NCBI GenBank assembly: GCA_011523385.1
Contig: WTGX01000001.1
Coordinates: forward strand, 1-64,000
DNA: 64,000 bases
Direction: 5' to 3'
DNA from: Nitrospira sp.
GTDB taxonomy: Bacteria; Nitrospirota; Nitrospiria; Nitrospirales; UBA8639
Shown here: positions 45,338-54,210 of the stretch, piece by piece
Layout of the letters: every line of letters starts with the position of its first letter
Numbering within the stretch: position 1 is the stretch's first letter
Made by a program: the position numbers and the translations under genes
The notes under the pieces: model-generated
What the model saw: the letters and a program-made list of their open reading frames with translations, nothing else
Database searches by the model: none
Told to the model about the DNA's origin: nothing

Positions 45338-45822
45338 GGGTTCCTCCTCTATTTTCAACGTTGTGTAAGAACGGACAAAAACGCCTGGTTCCAGATACCA
45401 AATCGCAAATTGTAAAGAGAACCGGCATTCGACGCAACCAATCGAAAGCCCCAGTCCTCGTGAACATTGGACCCCCGCTGAAGACTGCGGGGGTAGGCTC
45501 CAGGACCAGAACGGAATGGGTCAGGTAGGCAAGGTTGATGCGTAGAAACCCTGAATCTCACTGTGAACCTGCACGAAGTTGTCATCCCGAGCGAAGCGAA
45601 GGATCTGCTGTTCTTTAACGATGTCCGGTTGTTGAGGGAGAGATTCTTCGCTAGGTCCTTCGCTTCGCTCAGGACAAGCTCAGAATGACAGATATGGTTC
45701 TCTGCTGGAATCACACGATAATCGCAAGGTCGAACGTCAACCATAACCTCAGCCCTGAGTTGGTGGCGTTAATCAGATGCGCCATGGGCCACCCGTCTGG
45801 GGTGGCAGCGATCCCAGTTGGG
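45338..45822. other. Intergenic boundary between icd and the sterol locus, with repeats
   Basis: 485 bp without a gene. It holds a perfect stem-loop ACCCCCGC-N8-GCGGGGGT (45471-45494) and a repeat at 45580-45690 starting TGTCATCCCGAGCGAAGCGA and ending GCTCAGAATGACA, with AGCGAAGCGAAGGA facing TCCTTCGCTTCGCT inside. Such blocks are common dispersed palindromes, and mark the left edge of the sterol genes. Confidence 0.5.
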
Positions 45823-46563
45823 TTATCCGCCGTCGAGAGCCGCCAGCCGCTCGACCGCTTTCCGGTGGATGATCCGGTCGTGGGCGTCTTTCTGAGGTAA
45901 GCTTATTGCGCGTTCGAGCAGGTCGCGCGCCTTCCCGCGGTTGCCAATGGGATCCAGGTTCAGAAGGCCAAGCGCGTACTCGAGAAGCACGACCTTGTTT
46001 TGAGGCGCCAATTCGAGCGCCCGCTCAAAATGCACGAGAGCGTCCTCTTCGTTTGACCCATAGAGCAGACCGGCGAAGAATCCGCCGTTGCTGACGGCTT
46101 CCGCATGCCAAACGGCGAAGCTCAAATGGGCGGCCGCCATGTCCGGGTTCAGCCGATGTGCCTCTTGAATGGCATCACGCACTTGACCGGCGTAGCCTTC
46201 GTTAAACGCCTCCCATATGCCGCCCACCTGCGCATGGCGTCCCATGGCATGGGCCAATTGAAGAAAGGCCTCAGGGTTGGATGCGTCGAGCCGGATCGCC
46301 TTTCGCGCGAGATCCTCGCTTCGCCTGAACAAGCCCTCCTTTTCGCTATCCGGTGCCATGTAGTAGCCGTAGATCGCCAGTGAATTGGCCGCGAACGCAT
46401 AGCCTTCTGAGGTGTCGAGACCCTGGGCAAGTTCGGCGGCCTCCGTGAAGCGGCCCTCGGCATAGACGGAGCGTGCCTCTTCGAGCGACTGTGCGCCGGC
46501 GGACCCCGCCGGCACGCACATACACGCAACTGTCAGGAAAGCGCGGAATAGTGACTTGTTCAT
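45823..46563 (-). CDS. Periplasmic TPR protein next to the RND exporter (BstC-like candidate)
   Basis: 246 residues: signal peptide (FLTVACMCVPAGSAGAQS), then about five helical repeats of TPR type (for example SLEEARSVYAEGRFTEAAELAQG and AHLSFAVWHAEAVSNGGFFAG). LVHFERALELAPQNKVVLLEYALGL is a clear TPR unit. It lies 93 bp downstream of the RND exporter on the same strand. In Methylococcus the sterol carriers are an RND protein (BstA), a periplasmic binding protein (BstB) and a helical-repeat protein (BstC); this pair could match A and C. No BstB is in the window. Confidence 0.65.
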   Translation of the reverse strand: MNKSLFRAFLTVACMCVPAGSAGAQSLEEARSVYAEGRFTEAAELAQGLDTSEGYAFAANSLAIYGYYMAPDSEKEGLFRRSEDLARKAIRLDASNPEAFLQLAHAMGRHAQVGGIWEAFNEGYAGQVRDAIQEAHRLNPDMAAAHLSFAVWHAEAVSNGGFFAGLLYGSNEEDALVHFERALELAPQNKVVLLEYALGLLNLDPIGNRGKARDLLERAISLPQKDAHDRIIHRKAVERLAALDGG

Positions 46564-46656
46564 GACATGCTTTCTACGGACTGGATTCTATGGCAATTTC
46601 GGTTCAGCAGGGAGGCGCAAACGCCCGGTGCGCCGGTCGGGCGTGACATTATTGTA

Positions 46657-48948
46657 TCATTGAGTCTTCCGGTCAATGGCTATCAGCAAGGGTGGGAGGA
46701 GCAGGAAATCGAGGACCAGCGCGAAGCCGATCGTGAGCGCAACCAGGAGGCCCAGCATCCAACTGATTGCAAAGCCCGACGAAGCGAACACCAGGAAGCC
46801 CAGTACCAGCATCATGGTTGTGGTGAACAGCGCCTGACCGACCGAACGAAAGGCGTCGCGCACCGCCTCGGACGCGGAAAGGCCCTCGCGACGAGCCTTT
46901 AGATACTTGCTCATGAGGTGAATCGTGTCATCGACGACGGTGCCGAAGGCGATCGCGGTCACGAGAGATCCGGCGGGCCCCACCTCGCTGTACAGATAGC
47001 CCCAAACGCCGAAGGCCATGGCCGAGGGGATGAGGTTGGGCACGAGACTGATGAGGCCGAGACGCACACTTCTGAAAATCGCGATCAGGATCAGCGAAAT
47101 GAGGATCATGCCGGTGACCGTGCCCCACAACATGCTCTTGGTGTTCCGTATGGCCAGATGGGCGAAGATGAGGCTGTACCCTGATGCCTCGCTCGCGAGT
47201 TCGGGCGCGTTGGCGCGGAGCCACTCCTGCCCGCGCACTTCGAGTTTGCGCAGTTCCTCGGACTTCAGTCTGTGGAGCGTGACGGTCATCCGCGTCGAGG
47301 ATTTGCCGATGTCCATGCGGTTGTTGAGGTCCATGCCGAAGGGAACCGAAAGCTCGTAGAGCAGCAGGTACTGCGCGGCAAGCTCAGGGTCTTCTGGCAG
47401 CCGGTAGAAAGCCGGGTCGTCGCCGTGCATGTTCTTGTTAAGGCGCTTCATGATGTCTGAAAACGCCTGGACGTGTGCCACTTCCGGCTGGGCCCGGTAC
47501 CATTCGGCCAAAGCGTCGACCTTGCGCAGATAGTCGGGATCGGTGATGCCGCCTTCGCGTCCGGCTCTCAGGCTGTACTCCAGGGTTTCTACGCCGGTCA
47601 GGTTCTCGATGACGAAATCCGTATCTCGTCGAAACTCGTAACGTTCATCCAAATGCTTCGTCCAGTTGTCCGTCAACTCGACGCGGGGCACGCCGGCCAC
47701 CAAGGCGATCGCGACGGCGGCCATGGACCAGAGCAGGAGCGCGCGGCGCTCCACGACGAAGTCGCCGAGTCGATCGAAAAAAGTGGAATGCCCGGCGCGT
47801 ACGGGACTCGCGCGCAACGGCAGAACCAACAGCAGCGTCGGCAGAAGCGTCATGGAATACACGTAGGCGCAGAACATGCCGAATGCCACTAGGTTACCGA
47901 GGACCCGGAAAGGCGGCGAGTCCGAGGCGTTCATGCTGAGGAACCCGATCATCGTCGTGGCCGTCGTCAGGAACACCGGCCAGGCATTGTCGCGTAGCGA
48001 TTCGACGACAGCGGTGTCCCTGTCCAGCCCTTGGCCCATACCGGATACGATCTTCTCGACGACGTGGACCGAGTGCGCGATGGCGAGCGTCATGATGATG
48101 AGGGGAACGCCGGAGTTGGCGGCGTTGAGCACCAAATCGGTCCAGCCGATGGCACCCATGGTCGAGCCGACGACGAAAAGGAGCACCACGACCAGAGACA
48201 GCGTGCCGAACAGGGAGCGCAGGAGGATGGCGGCGACGGACACGATGACGAGGAATGCGGCCGGCGCGAGAATTCCCATATCGTCCTGGGCCGCCTTCGT
48301 CAGGACTCGGTTCACGAAGACATTGCCGGTTATGTGATAGGCGATATCCGGATGGGCCGCCCGGGCCTCTTCCAGGAGGCCGCGGAGATAGTTGAGTATC
48401 TGGATCTCCGCGGCCTCCGACTGCTCGGGCAAGGCGAAACTGATGACCAGTCCGGCAACGCGCCCGTCGTAAGAGACCAGACGGCCCGCGACACTGGGTT
48501 CGTTTAACGCAATCTCCTTAATCCGCGCGAGGTCGTCATCGCTGAGCGATCCCGCGTCGTCAACGAGTTGCTCGACGTTCAAGTCGTCCCCGACCGACTC
48601 GGTGTGGTTGTGGTTGGTAAGAGAGTCAACCCGGGTGGACGAGGGCACACGCCACGCGGCCTCGGTCAGCTCCTCGACGGCGCCGAGTGCCTCGCGGGTA
48701 AATACCGTCCCGCTTTTGGGCGCGACTGCGATCAACGCCGCGTTGGTTGCCGTGTAGGTATCCTCCAAGGCGTCGAATGCGACGAGTTGAGGATTGTCCT
48801 CGTCCAACATGTCGCGCCAGTCGTTGGAGATGGTGATGAATTGGACTCCGGCTGTCAGAGCCAGCATGACCGCCACGGCCGACGCGAGGCCCAGCCAGCG
48901 ACGGCGCAATATGAATGCCGTGTAGCGATCAAGCAGTACGGAGGTCAT
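46657..48948 (-). CDS. RND-superfamily (MMPL/HpnN-type) exporter, candidate sterol transporter (BstA-like)
   Basis: 763 residues in two RND halves: a first membrane helix (GLASAVAVMLALTAGVQFI), a periplasmic domain, five helices with ANSGVPLIIMTLAIAHSVHVVEKIV, then the second half with another domain and helices containing AIAFGTVVDDTIHLMSKYLKARREG. The conserved acidic pair lies in the last of these (VVDD), while the first half has only a His at the matching place. This resembles HpnN and BstA lipid carriers. It is divergent from the sterol synthesis operon. ATG 48948 is chosen as it gives the family N-terminus. Confidence 0.8.
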   Translation of the reverse strand: MTSVLLDRYTAFILRRRWLGLASAVAVMLALTAGVQFITISNDWRDMLDEDNPQLVAFDALEDTYTATNAALIAVAPKSGTVFTREALGAVEELTEAAWRVPSSTRVDSLTNHNHTESVGDDLNVEQLVDDAGSLSDDDLARIKEIALNEPSVAGRLVSYDGRVAGLVISFALPEQSEAAEIQILNYLRGLLEEARAAHPDIAYHITGNVFVNRVLTKAAQDDMGILAPAAFLVIVSVAAILLRSLFGTLSLVVVLLFVVGSTMGAIGWTDLVLNAANSGVPLIIMTLAIAHSVHVVEKIVSGMGQGLDRDTAVVESLRDNAWPVFLTTATTMIGFLSMNASDSPPFRVLGNLVAFGMFCAYVYSMTLLPTLLLVLPLRASPVRAGHSTFFDRLGDFVVERRALLLWSMAAVAIALVAGVPRVELTDNWTKHLDERYEFRRDTDFVIENLTGVETLEYSLRAGREGGITDPDYLRKVDALAEWYRAQPEVAHVQAFSDIMKRLNKNMHGDDPAFYRLPEDPELAAQYLLLYELSVPFGMDLNNRMDIGKSSTRMTVTLHRLKSEELRKLEVRGQEWLRANAPELASEASGYSLIFAHLAIRNTKSMLWGTVTGMILISLILIAIFRSVRLGLISLVPNLIPSAMAFGVWGYLYSEVGPAGSLVTAIAFGTVVDDTIHLMSKYLKARREGLSASEAVRDAFRSVGQALFTTTMMLVLGFLVFASSGFAISWMLGLLVALTIGFALVLDFLLLPPLLIAIDRKTQ

Positions 48949-49460
48949 GCTTTGTTTTCCGACAGCTTGTAGCCGAGGAGACCCCGATGGTCCCATTGTC
49001 GAGTATTTCCTGAAGGTACGTCCCGATCATCGCCACGTGACTTCCGTAGGGCGGGTCCGTGAGATTTGGACTACCCAAGCAGGAATTTTGATGGGGATTA
49101 TAGTCCAGTGAAACAACAGATTCCAGTTCATGTATTGCACCCACTAGAAGAATTACACCCACTGGAAGACCAGACCCTCCGCCGCCTCATCGGCGCCATC
49201 CGTGTCGATCAGAACGACGAGTTGATGGCCATAATAGTGCAATAAATAGAACTAGAGCGATTAAATGGCATGTGCTAGAATGCCGCCTCTCAGACAACTT
49301 GAGCGTTCCGCCTCACCCCGCCAGAACGCCTTGTGGAGCAAGACACTCCTTTACCTCACGTCTCGGCACCACGATCAGGTAGGGCAGTGAGTGAGAGAGG
49401 AGAGGTCATGAAACATATTACGGATGCTTTCATGCCACAATTTCACAATCAAGGCACGAG
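48949..49460. promoter_or_regulatory. Divergent intergenic region between the exporter and the sterol operon
   Basis: 512 bp. It should carry both promoters. A palindrome lies at 49235-49254, and a second one, GGCAT-N8-ATGCC, at about 49267-49284. A 45-codon GTG frame at 49108-49245 is open but has no RBS. Nothing else is supported. Confidence 0.45.
49235..49254. promoter_or_regulatory. TAGTGC-N8-GAACTA palindrome, copy 1
   Basis: TAGTGC AATAAATA GAACTA, one mismatch from a perfect inverted repeat. The same 20-bp motif with the same spacer (AATAAAT) is found at 61633-61652. It is 207 bp before the sterol operon start and 287 bp before the exporter start, placed to control both. Confidence 0.55.
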
Positions 49461-50582
49461 ATGACCTCAGAATCAAGCACACTCGCCGGCTCTTCACCGC
49501 CGCCCGTTTTCGTGACCGGTGCGGCCGGACACGTGGGCGCCAATCTCGTGCGCCGACTGCTCGACGACGGCGTCCGGGTCCGGGTGTTGCTGAGACACGA
49601 GGACAACAACGAAGGGCTGGAAGGTCTTGACGTTGAACGCAGGTTTGGTGATATCCGGGATTTGGACGTAACCCGGTGTGCGCTCGAGGGCTGCCGGGGC
49701 GTCTACCACGTCGCGGCCAAGATCTCAACCATCGAAGGTAATCGCGCCCATCGCCGGGAAGTGTTCGACTGCAACGTCGTCGGCACCCGCAACGTGCTGC
49801 AAGCGGCGCGGGAAGTAGAAGCCGGCCGGGTGGTGGTGACGGGCTCTTTCAGTGCGGTCGGGTACGATTTGGATAATCCGTCCGCGCCCGCCAACGAGAC
49901 GATGCAATTCTATCCCATGGAGCGCACGATGCCGTACGAACGCAGCAAGTCGCTCGTCGAGCATGAGTGCTGGCGCGCCGCGGTGAAAGGACAGGACGTT
50001 GTGGTGGCAACGTGCTGCGCCGTGGTCGGACCCGCCGATTTTTTCCCCTCACGATTGGGGAGAGCCTTGTGTGACTACAGCAACCGCAAGCTCCATGCTT
50101 ACGTTGACGGTGGCTTCGAGTTTGTCGCGTCACGGGACATTGTCGAAGGACATCTGTTGTGTATGCGCCAGGGACGCTCAGGCGAGAAGTACATTTTCAG
50201 CAGCGAGTACAAAACCATCTCCGAGATCCTGGACCTGTTCGAGGAAGTCTCAGGCGTTCCGCGACCGTGTCGGCGTATTCCAGCCAACATGATGCTCGTT
50301 TTTTCGGAAATGACGAGCTTTTATCTGAGCCGGTTTCACCCGAGTTTCCCTCAGCGTTTCACCCCGGGCGCTATTCGCCTGTTATGCAAACGCTTGCACG
50401 CCGACATCGGCAAAGCGAGACGGGATCTCGGTTATCAGCCAACCAGTATCCGCGCTGCGGTTCATGAGGCCTACGCCTTTCACTACCACCGCAACGCGAT
50501 CACGAATCCACTTGCGAAACGTCCGTGCGTGACCGCCGCGACACCCGTGGACACTTTCTCACCGAGCCAGGCCTATGGCTAA
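49461..50582 (+). CDS. NAD(P)-dependent 3beta-hydroxysteroid dehydrogenase-like protein (SdmB-like)
   Basis: 373 residues of the extended SDR family. The Rossmann motif is VFVTGAAGHVGANLVRRLLDDG, and the catalytic YxxxK is Y159-x3-K163 (PYERSKSLVEHE) with Ser near 129-131 (VVVTGSFSAVG). In bacterial C-4 demethylation an SDR of this kind (SdmB) oxidises the 3-hydroxyl and drops the C-4 carboxylate after a Rieske oxygenase has oxidised the methyl. The next gene is just such a Rieske oxygenase and overlaps by 8 bp. First gene of the operon. Confidence 0.82.
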   Translation: MTSESSTLAGSSPPPVFVTGAAGHVGANLVRRLLDDGVRVRVLLRHEDNNEGLEGLDVERRFGDIRDLDVTRCALEGCRGVYHVAAKISTIEGNRAHRREVFDCNVVGTRNVLQAAREVEAGRVVVTGSFSAVGYDLDNPSAPANETMQFYPMERTMPYERSKSLVEHECWRAAVKGQDVVVATCCAVVGPADFFPSRLGRALCDYSNRKLHAYVDGGFEFVASRDIVEGHLLCMRQGRSGEKYIFSSEYKTISEILDLFEEVSGVPRPCRRIPANMMLVFSEMTSFYLSRFHPSFPQRFTPGAIRLLCKRLHADIGKARRDLGYQPTSIRAAVHEAYAFHYHRNAITNPLAKRPCVTAATPVDTFSPSQAYG

Positions 50583-51702
50583 TTCCAAACGGAAACTCAG
50601 TGGGATTCCGGCGCCCGGTACACCGCCCGGCTTCGAGGGGGCCGGCAGCTTGCGCCAGCAAGCCCGCGCCGCGGGTATGGACCCGGATTATTGGTACGCG
50701 GTTGAGGAAGTGCGACGCGTCAAACCGGGGGCGGTGGTCGAGGTCATTTTCTGGAAACGGTCCATTGCGCTGTTCCGGGGAAAGGACGGCTCGTTTCACG
50801 CAATCGACAATCGCTGTGCGCACCGCCAACTCAAACTTTCCATGGGCGAGGTGCAAGGCTGCCGCCTCGTCTGCGCCTATCACGGCTGGCAGTACGATGA
50901 AAACGGACGCTGTGTCGCGATCCCCCACGACCGCTACGGACGGGGTCTCCCGAAGCTCCCGCTCAGAACCTATCCCGTGAAGGTCCGTTACGGTCTGGTC
51001 TGGTTGTTCCCCGGGAACCCGGAGCGAGCGGAGTTGCGCCGGATCCCGGACATCCCCGAAATCGAGGGACCCGAGCGATGGGCCTGTGAGCCGTTGGTCT
51101 TCACCTGGGCGGCCCACCACTCGATGGTGATCGACAACGTGAGCGACTTCACCCACGCCCACCTGCACCGTCGATACCGTCCCTTCGAAGAAGGCGCTAT
51201 CCTCACCCGTTGCGAGACCGTCGACGACAACGTGCACGTGGCCTACGATACGCAGGTCGGTCGCGGGCGCATCTCAGGATTGTTTGTCGATCACGGCCAG
51301 GTCGACACCACTCATATGGATCTGTGCTATCAATACCCCTACCAATGGTCGAACACCGATGACGCGATCAAGCACTGGCTTTTCGTCCTGCCGATCGATG
51401 AGCGCACCACCCGGGCGTTCTTCCTGTTCTACTTCAAGTCGCTGAAGGTGCCCTTGCTGCCGGTACGTATTCCCCGTTTCGCCATGACCGCGGTGTTGAA
51501 GATCTCGAATCGTGTTCTCATCGGCCCTTTACTCGCCCAGGACGGCGTTGCGGTCGAAGCGGAGCAGGAAGGTTACGAGAGACATTGGGACGCGCCTCCC
51601 ATCGAGTACAATCCGGCGGTACGGGCTTTTCAAAACGTGACCGTGCGCAAGTGGCGGGAGTACATGGCGCGCGCGACGGAGAACGGCGATGCCGGGATCT
51701 GA
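50575..51702 (+). CDS. Rieske-type sterol oxygenase (SdmA-like)
   Basis: 375 residues. The [2Fe-2S] Rieske site is C81-x-H83 (NRCAHRQ) and C100-x2-H103 (VCAYHGW). The mononuclear iron site is D187NVSDFTHAHLH198 (acidic residue and histidines). In Methylococcus, the oxygenase SdmA oxidises a C-4 methyl of sterols. A cholesterol 7-desaturase-type role (DAF-36/Nvd) is an alternative. The ATGGCTAA overlap with the upstream SDR gene and the 14-bp overlap with the reductase gene suggest coupled translation. Confidence 0.83.
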   Translation: MANSKRKLSGIPAPGTPPGFEGAGSLRQQARAAGMDPDYWYAVEEVRRVKPGAVVEVIFWKRSIALFRGKDGSFHAIDNRCAHRQLKLSMGEVQGCRLVCAYHGWQYDENGRCVAIPHDRYGRGLPKLPLRTYPVKVRYGLVWLFPGNPERAELRRIPDIPEIEGPERWACEPLVFTWAAHHSMVIDNVSDFTHAHLHRRYRPFEEGAILTRCETVDDNVHVAYDTQVGRGRISGLFVDHGQVDTTHMDLCYQYPYQWSNTDDAIKHWLFVLPIDERTTRAFFLFYFKSLKVPLLPVRIPRFAMTAVLKISNRVLIGPLLAQDGVAVEAEQEGYERHWDAPPIEYNPAVRAFQNVTVRKWREYMARATENGDAGI

Positions 51703-52789
51703 ACTCCACTTTCCGTGGTCCGCGCTGTCGGTCGGCGCCCTGCTCGAGACGGCGGCCATGGTGTCGGGGTTTGTCGGCGTGTTGTTTCTGGGTTCGATGC
51801 TCCTGCCTGGACGGCGGGTGACGGGGCCGGAGGTCGAAGGGCAAGCAACCACCTACAAACTGAACGGCCTTGCCTTGTTCCTGATGACCGTGATCGTGGC
51901 CTGTCTCGCCCAAGTCTTCGGCTGGTTTTCTCTTTCCGTGCTGCATACCCACTTCGCCGCTTTGTTCGTGGTGACCAACGTATTCGCATTCGCCTTGTCC
52001 GGCTGGCTGTATTGGCGGAGAGCCAAGTTCCGGGATGCACCACCGGGACCGTGGAAGGGTTTCTTCTTTGGCGTGGAACTCAATCCCGCCTGGTTCGGGG
52101 TGGATTTGAAGCTGTTCAGCTACCGCCCTTCCCTCATCGCCCTGGCGCTGTTCAACGCCTCGTTCGCCGTCGTGCAGTACGAAACCTACGGCGGGCTGAC
52201 CCTGGCCATGGCGCTCTATCAGATCTTCACCTTCCTGTACGTGCTTAACTACTTCCAGTTCGAATACGGCATGCTCCACACCTGGGACATCGTCAGTGAG
52301 CGCTTCGGATGGATGTTGATTTGGGGAGATTACGTGTTGGTGCCGTTTTTCTACTGCCTCGCCGGCTGGTGGCTGGTCCACGCCCCGGGCCCGCTGTCTC
52401 CCATTGCCGCCGTGACGCTCGTCCTGTTGTTCGCCTTCGGCTTCTGGATCTTCCGCGGCGCCAACCAGCAAAAGCACCGGTTCAAGCGTGACCCTGGCAT
52501 CAAGATTTGGGGACAACCCGCCCGGTCCCTGGACGGGCGCCTGCTGGTCTCCGGATTTTGGGGCATTGGACGGCATCTCAACTATACCGGTGAAATCTGC
52601 ATCTACCTCGCGTTCACCCTGACCACCGGGTTCGCATCCTGGGTGCCCTACCTGTTACCCGCGTGGCTGGCGGGGCTGTTGTGGCATCGATCGAGACGTG
52701 ATGAGCACCGCTGTCGCGCGAAGTATGGCGAACTCTGGGAACGTTACACGCAGCGGGTACGGTATTCGATGCTGCCGTTTGTCTACTGA
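51689..52789 (+). CDS. Sterol delta-14 reductase (ERG24/ERG4 family)
   Basis: 366 residues with about 8-9 membrane helices. The family signatures are seen: LLVSGFWGIGRHLNYTGEI and HRSRRDEHRCRAKYGELWE followed by RYTQRVRYSMLPFVY at the very end. These hold the NADPH- and sterol-binding residues of C14/C7/C24(28) reductases. After CYP51 removes the 14-methyl group, a 14-15 double bond remains, so a delta-14 reductase is the simplest reading; the DHCR7 activity cannot be excluded. Placed directly before CYP51. Confidence 0.85.
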   Translation: MPGSELHFPWSALSVGALLETAAMVSGFVGVLFLGSMLLPGRRVTGPEVEGQATTYKLNGLALFLMTVIVACLAQVFGWFSLSVLHTHFAALFVVTNVFAFALSGWLYWRRAKFRDAPPGPWKGFFFGVELNPAWFGVDLKLFSYRPSLIALALFNASFAVVQYETYGGLTLAMALYQIFTFLYVLNYFQFEYGMLHTWDIVSERFGWMLIWGDYVLVPFFYCLAGWWLVHAPGPLSPIAAVTLVLLFAFGFWIFRGANQQKHRFKRDPGIKIWGQPARSLDGRLLVSGFWGIGRHLNYTGEICIYLAFTLTTGFASWVPYLLPAWLAGLLWHRSRRDEHRCRAKYGELWERYTQRVRYSMLPFVY

Positions 52790-52800
52790 GGAGGGCAGGG

Positions 52801-54210
52801 GTGGAACATCGATCTCACAGTGTGGCAACCCTGCGTTCGGCGCGACTCTTGCCGCGGCCGGCAAAAGCCGTTCCCGAACTCCCGGGTGGCTGGCCGTTGA
52901 TCGGTCATCTACCGGATTTTCTCAAGGATCCGGTCTCGATGTTGAGTCGCGGCTGGCGCGAGCGGGGCGAACTCTTCAGGTTCAGGCTCGGTCCCCGCGA
53001 GTTTGTTCTCTTCACCGGACCCGAAGCCCACGACTTTTACTTCAGAGCGTCCGAAGATCAGTTGAACGCCAAAGCCGTCTATCAGTTCACGGTACCCATC
53101 TTCGGACGCGGCGTGGCGTACGACGCCTCCCCCGAACTCATGGACGAGCAACTGGGGTTTCTGTTTCCGGCGCTTCGCGAAGCCGCGATGTGCAGGTTTG
53201 CCCGGATCATGTTCGAAGAAACGAGTCAGTTCGCCGATGCTCTCGGCGATGACGGAGAAGTCGATCTGCCGCACGCGATGAACGAACTCACCGTCAAGAT
53301 CGCCAGTCGCTGTCTTATTGGACAGGAAGTCCGGGATCAGGTGGACACGGGTTTTGCCGAGGCGTATCACGACCTGCAAAAAGGCATCAACACGCTGGGA
53401 TTTTTTCTTCCCAGACTTCCGACCGCAGCGCATCGAAGCCGCGACCGGGCCCGGCGAAGAGTGGCCGAACTCTTTAGCCGGATCATGAAGAAACGCCGGC
53501 GTTCCGGAGCCTGTCCCGACGATTTCATGCAGGCGCTCATGAATGCCCGTTACAAGGATGGCCGCGCGTTGAGTGACGACGAGATTACCGGGATCCTGTT
53601 GACGGCATTGTTCGCGGGCCAACACACCAGTGCGGTGCTCGCAACCTGGACCGGTCTGGAACTGCTGAGTGCGCCCTCATACCTGGCGCGGGTCAGAGAC
53701 GAGATCCGAGAAGTCTATCGCGAGGAAGGAGCCATGTCCCTCGCGAGTCTCAAACGACAAGTGGTGCTGGAAAACGCCGTACGTGAGAACGAGCGACTGC
53801 ACCCGCCGTTGATCATGCTGATCCGCAAGGTCCTCAAACCCGTGCGGTACAGAGACCATATCGTGCCTGCAGGCACCCTGGCCATGGTGTCGCCGGCGGT
53901 CTCTCACCGGTTGCCTCACCTGTTTGCCAACCCGGAACGATTCTCTCCGGAGCGTTTTGATCCCCCCGCTTGCGAGGACAAACAACACCAGTACGCCTTG
54001 ATCGGTTTCGGCGGCGGCAAACACGTGTGTATGGGGAAACATTTTGCTTACCTGCAACTGAAAGCCATCTGGACCGTGCTGCTCGATCGCTTCGATCTTC
54101 ATCTCGACACGGCGTTTCCCGCCCCGAATTACGGTAGCTGGGTCACGGGTCCCGAGACACCATGCCGGCTCCGCTACCGCCGCCGCTCGCAAGCGAACAT
54201 TGTCCAATGA
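52801..54210 (+). CDS. cyp51: Sterol 14alpha-demethylase (CYP51)
   Basis: 469 residues, soluble as in bacterial CYP51. The CYP51 B'-C signature YQFTVPIFGRGVAYD is present, as is the I-helix LLTALFAGQHTSAVLATW with the typical AGQHTS. ENERLHPP holds the ExxR motif, and FGGGKHVCMGKHFAYLQLK carries the haem cysteine (C410). It removes the 14-methyl group of lanosterol-type sterols using an external ferredoxin or diflavin partner, which is not encoded nearby. GTG start 11 bp after the reductase; the stop overlaps the next start (ATGA). Confidence 0.93.
   Translation: MEHRSHSVATLRSARLLPRPAKAVPELPGGWPLIGHLPDFLKDPVSMLSRGWRERGELFRFRLGPREFVLFTGPEAHDFYFRASEDQLNAKAVYQFTVPIFGRGVAYDASPELMDEQLGFLFPALREAAMCRFARIMFEETSQFADALGDDGEVDLPHAMNELTVKIASRCLIGQEVRDQVDTGFAEAYHDLQKGINTLGFFLPRLPTAAHRSRDRARRRVAELFSRIMKKRRRSGACPDDFMQALMNARYKDGRALSDDEITGILLTALFAGQHTSAVLATWTGLELLSAPSYLARVRDEIREVYREEGAMSLASLKRQVVLENAVRENERLHPPLIMLIRKVLKPVRYRDHIVPAGTLAMVSPAVSHRLPHLFANPERFSPERFDPPACEDKQHQYALIGFGGGKHVCMGKHFAYLQLKAIWTVLLDRFDLHLDTAFPAPNYGSWVTGPETPCRLRYRRRSQANIVQ

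Noticed and set aside
45338-45822. A genomic-island boundary with an att site left of the sterol genes
   Set aside because: Dispersed palindromes are present, but there is no integrase, no tRNA and no matching direct repeat on the right side in this window.
49108-49245. 45-codon GTG frame in the exporter/sterol intergenic region
   Set aside because: It has no RBS and no recognisable domain, and runs into the palindrome; likely chance or an old relic.
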